A stretch of DNA of 10,554 nt from Mollicutes bacterium PWAP (GTDB lineage: Bacteria; Bacillota_I; Bacilli_A; Mycoplasmatales; Metamycoplasmataceae): contig JAIFTM010000070.1 in NCBI GenBank assembly GCA_019661745.1, forward strand, positions 1-10,554, given 5' to 3'. Every line of letters begins with the position of its first letter. Position 1 is the first letter of the stretch. A model generated the notes under the pieces. It saw only the letters and a list, made by a program, of their open reading frames with translations, was not told the DNA's origin and did no database searches. Position numbers and translations under genes: made by a program. Below, one piece after another: positions 9,242 through 10,554 of this stretch.

Positions 9242-10525
9242 ATGATTAAATTAAATTTAAATAATGTTATTTCAAATAAAGAAATGAATTCTTATTCAAA
9301 AAAAGTTAATAAATTAGCTGTTGCAATGGAAAATAAAGAAAGTGTTGGCAGCGATTTTCTTGGTTGAAAAGATTTTGTAAATAATTACAACAAACCAGAG
9401 TTATACAAAGTTAAAAAAATTGCTGAAAAATTACATAATTCTAATGTTGATGTTATGTTTGTTATTGGTATTGGCGGAAGTTTTTCTGGCGCTTGAGCTG
9501 GCATTGATATGGTTCAAGGTAATTATTCTAATAAAAATAAAGTAGAGATTATTTATGTAGGCAATTCCATTTCTTCTACAGATTTGTATCAAAAACTAGA
9601 ATATGTAAAAAATAAAAAGTTTGCAATTAATATAATTTCTAAATCAGGCACTACTACAGAACCCGCTATAGCATTTAGAATTTTTAAAGATGCTTTAGAA
9701 AAAAAAGTTGGAAAAAAAGAAGCTTCTAATTTAATTATTGCAACCACAGATAAAAATAAAGGCGCCTTACTTTCTCTTGCTAAAAAAAATTCTTATGAAA
9801 GATTTGTTGTTCCTGATAACATTGGAGGAAGATTTTCTGTTATTACTCCAGTTGGCGCTTTTCCTATGGCTGTTGCTGGGTTAAATATTGATAAATTTTT
9901 TGATGGATTAAAAGATGGATATGAAAAATATAAATCAACTAATTTAGATTCAAATGATGCTTATCAATATGCTGTTTCAAGAGTTATATTAAATAAAAAA
10001 TATCCTGTTGAGTTAATGGTTCAATATGAACCCCAAATGAATGCTTTCAATGAATGATGAAAACAACTAGCTGGTGAAAGCGAAGGTAAAGACGGCAAAG
10101 GAATTATGCCTGCTTCTGCTGTCTTTTCAACAGATCTTCATTCATTGGGTCAATTTATTCAAGACGGTTCAAAAATTATGTTTGAAACAGTATTAACAGT
10201 TAAAAAACCTAATTTTGATATTAAAATTCCAATGGATGATTCAAATTTGGATGGCCTTAATTATTTGGTTGGCAAAACAGTTCAAGATGTTAATAATGTT
10301 GCTTTTTCTTCAACGCTTGAAGCACACTCTTTAGTCGGCAAAGTTCCTAATATTCATATTGAATTTGATAAAATGGATGAAAAATCTTTCGGAGAATTAG
10401 TTGTGTTTTTTTCTAGAGCTGTTGCAATGACTGCTTATTTGCAAGATTCTAATCCTTTTAATCAACCTGGTGTTGAAATTTATAAAAACATGATGTTTAA
10501 AAAATTAAAAAAACCAGGTTATTAA
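9242..10525 (+). CDS. pgi: Glucose-6-phosphate isomerase
   Basis: This enzyme interconverts glucose 6-phosphate and fructose 6-phosphate at the second step of glycolysis, in the cytoplasm, usually as a dimer. The 427-residue length matches the short bacterial PGI type. Visible motifs are GIGGS at 76-80 and SKSGTTTEP at 133-141 (phosphate-binding SIS folds), the PGI signature [14 protein letters not shown] at 192-205, GESEGK at 278-283 with the acid-base glutamate E279, the ring-opening histidine H300 in DLHSLGQ, and [10 protein letters not shown] at 406-415 with K415 at the active site. The four Trp residues (41, 85, 272 and 273) are all TGA. AAGGAG at 9231-9236 stands five bases before the ATG and fixes the start. 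The gene follows the S1-domain gene after 24 bases with no terminator, so they are probably co-transcribed; a strong own ribosome site lets it be translated independently. The stop is at 10523-10525 and the last 29 bases of the window hold nothing recognisable. A fermentative, glycolytic lifestyle is implied. Confidence 0.97.
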
Positions 10526-10554
10526 AACTTAATAAAAATAAATAAATTAGCAAA

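Overview
The window is from an AT-rich mollicute of the Mycoplasma type that reads UGA as tryptophan. Six of the seven coding regions are intact; gyrA needs no reassignment because it has no Trp codon, but five of the others run through in-frame TGA codons at positions where a Trp is sensible or conserved (for example the paired Trp in glucose-6-phosphate isomerase and W582 of GyrB). I count 25 in-frame TGA against two TGG in the window. The gene content fits the hominis/synoviae side of the genus, but the species cannot be fixed from the sequence alone.

Layout: (1) 36-4643, plus strand: gyrB followed after 12 bases by gyrA, the two subunits of DNA gyrase, clearly one operon. (2) 4647-4698: a perfect 25-bp inverted repeat, a bidirectional terminator between the gyrase operon and the converging minus-strand operon. 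(3) 4692-8221, minus strand: a two-gene surface-protein operon. The upstream gene (718 codons) encodes an exported or N-terminally anchored protein without a lipobox; the downstream gene (457 codons) encodes a lipoprotein. They overlap as TAATG, and the pair resembles in architecture the P80/P60 membrane complex of M. hominis; they also share a G-[IV]-MPIYK motif. (4) 8222-8274: a 53-base divergent promoter region with overlapping -10 elements facing both ways. (5) 8275-10525, plus strand: an unrecognised 206-residue Trp-rich protein that appears to be expressed from a leaderless transcript, a 110-residue S1-domain RNA-binding protein whose start lies inside the upstream gene, and pgi.

The housekeeping parts (gyrase, glucose-6-phosphate isomerase) are ordinary. 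The less familiar material is the surface-protein pair, the unknown 206-residue protein, its S1-domain neighbour and the compact divergent promoter. I see no rRNA, tRNA, CRISPR array, insertion sequence or replication origin. No gene-free stretch exceeds about 60 bases.
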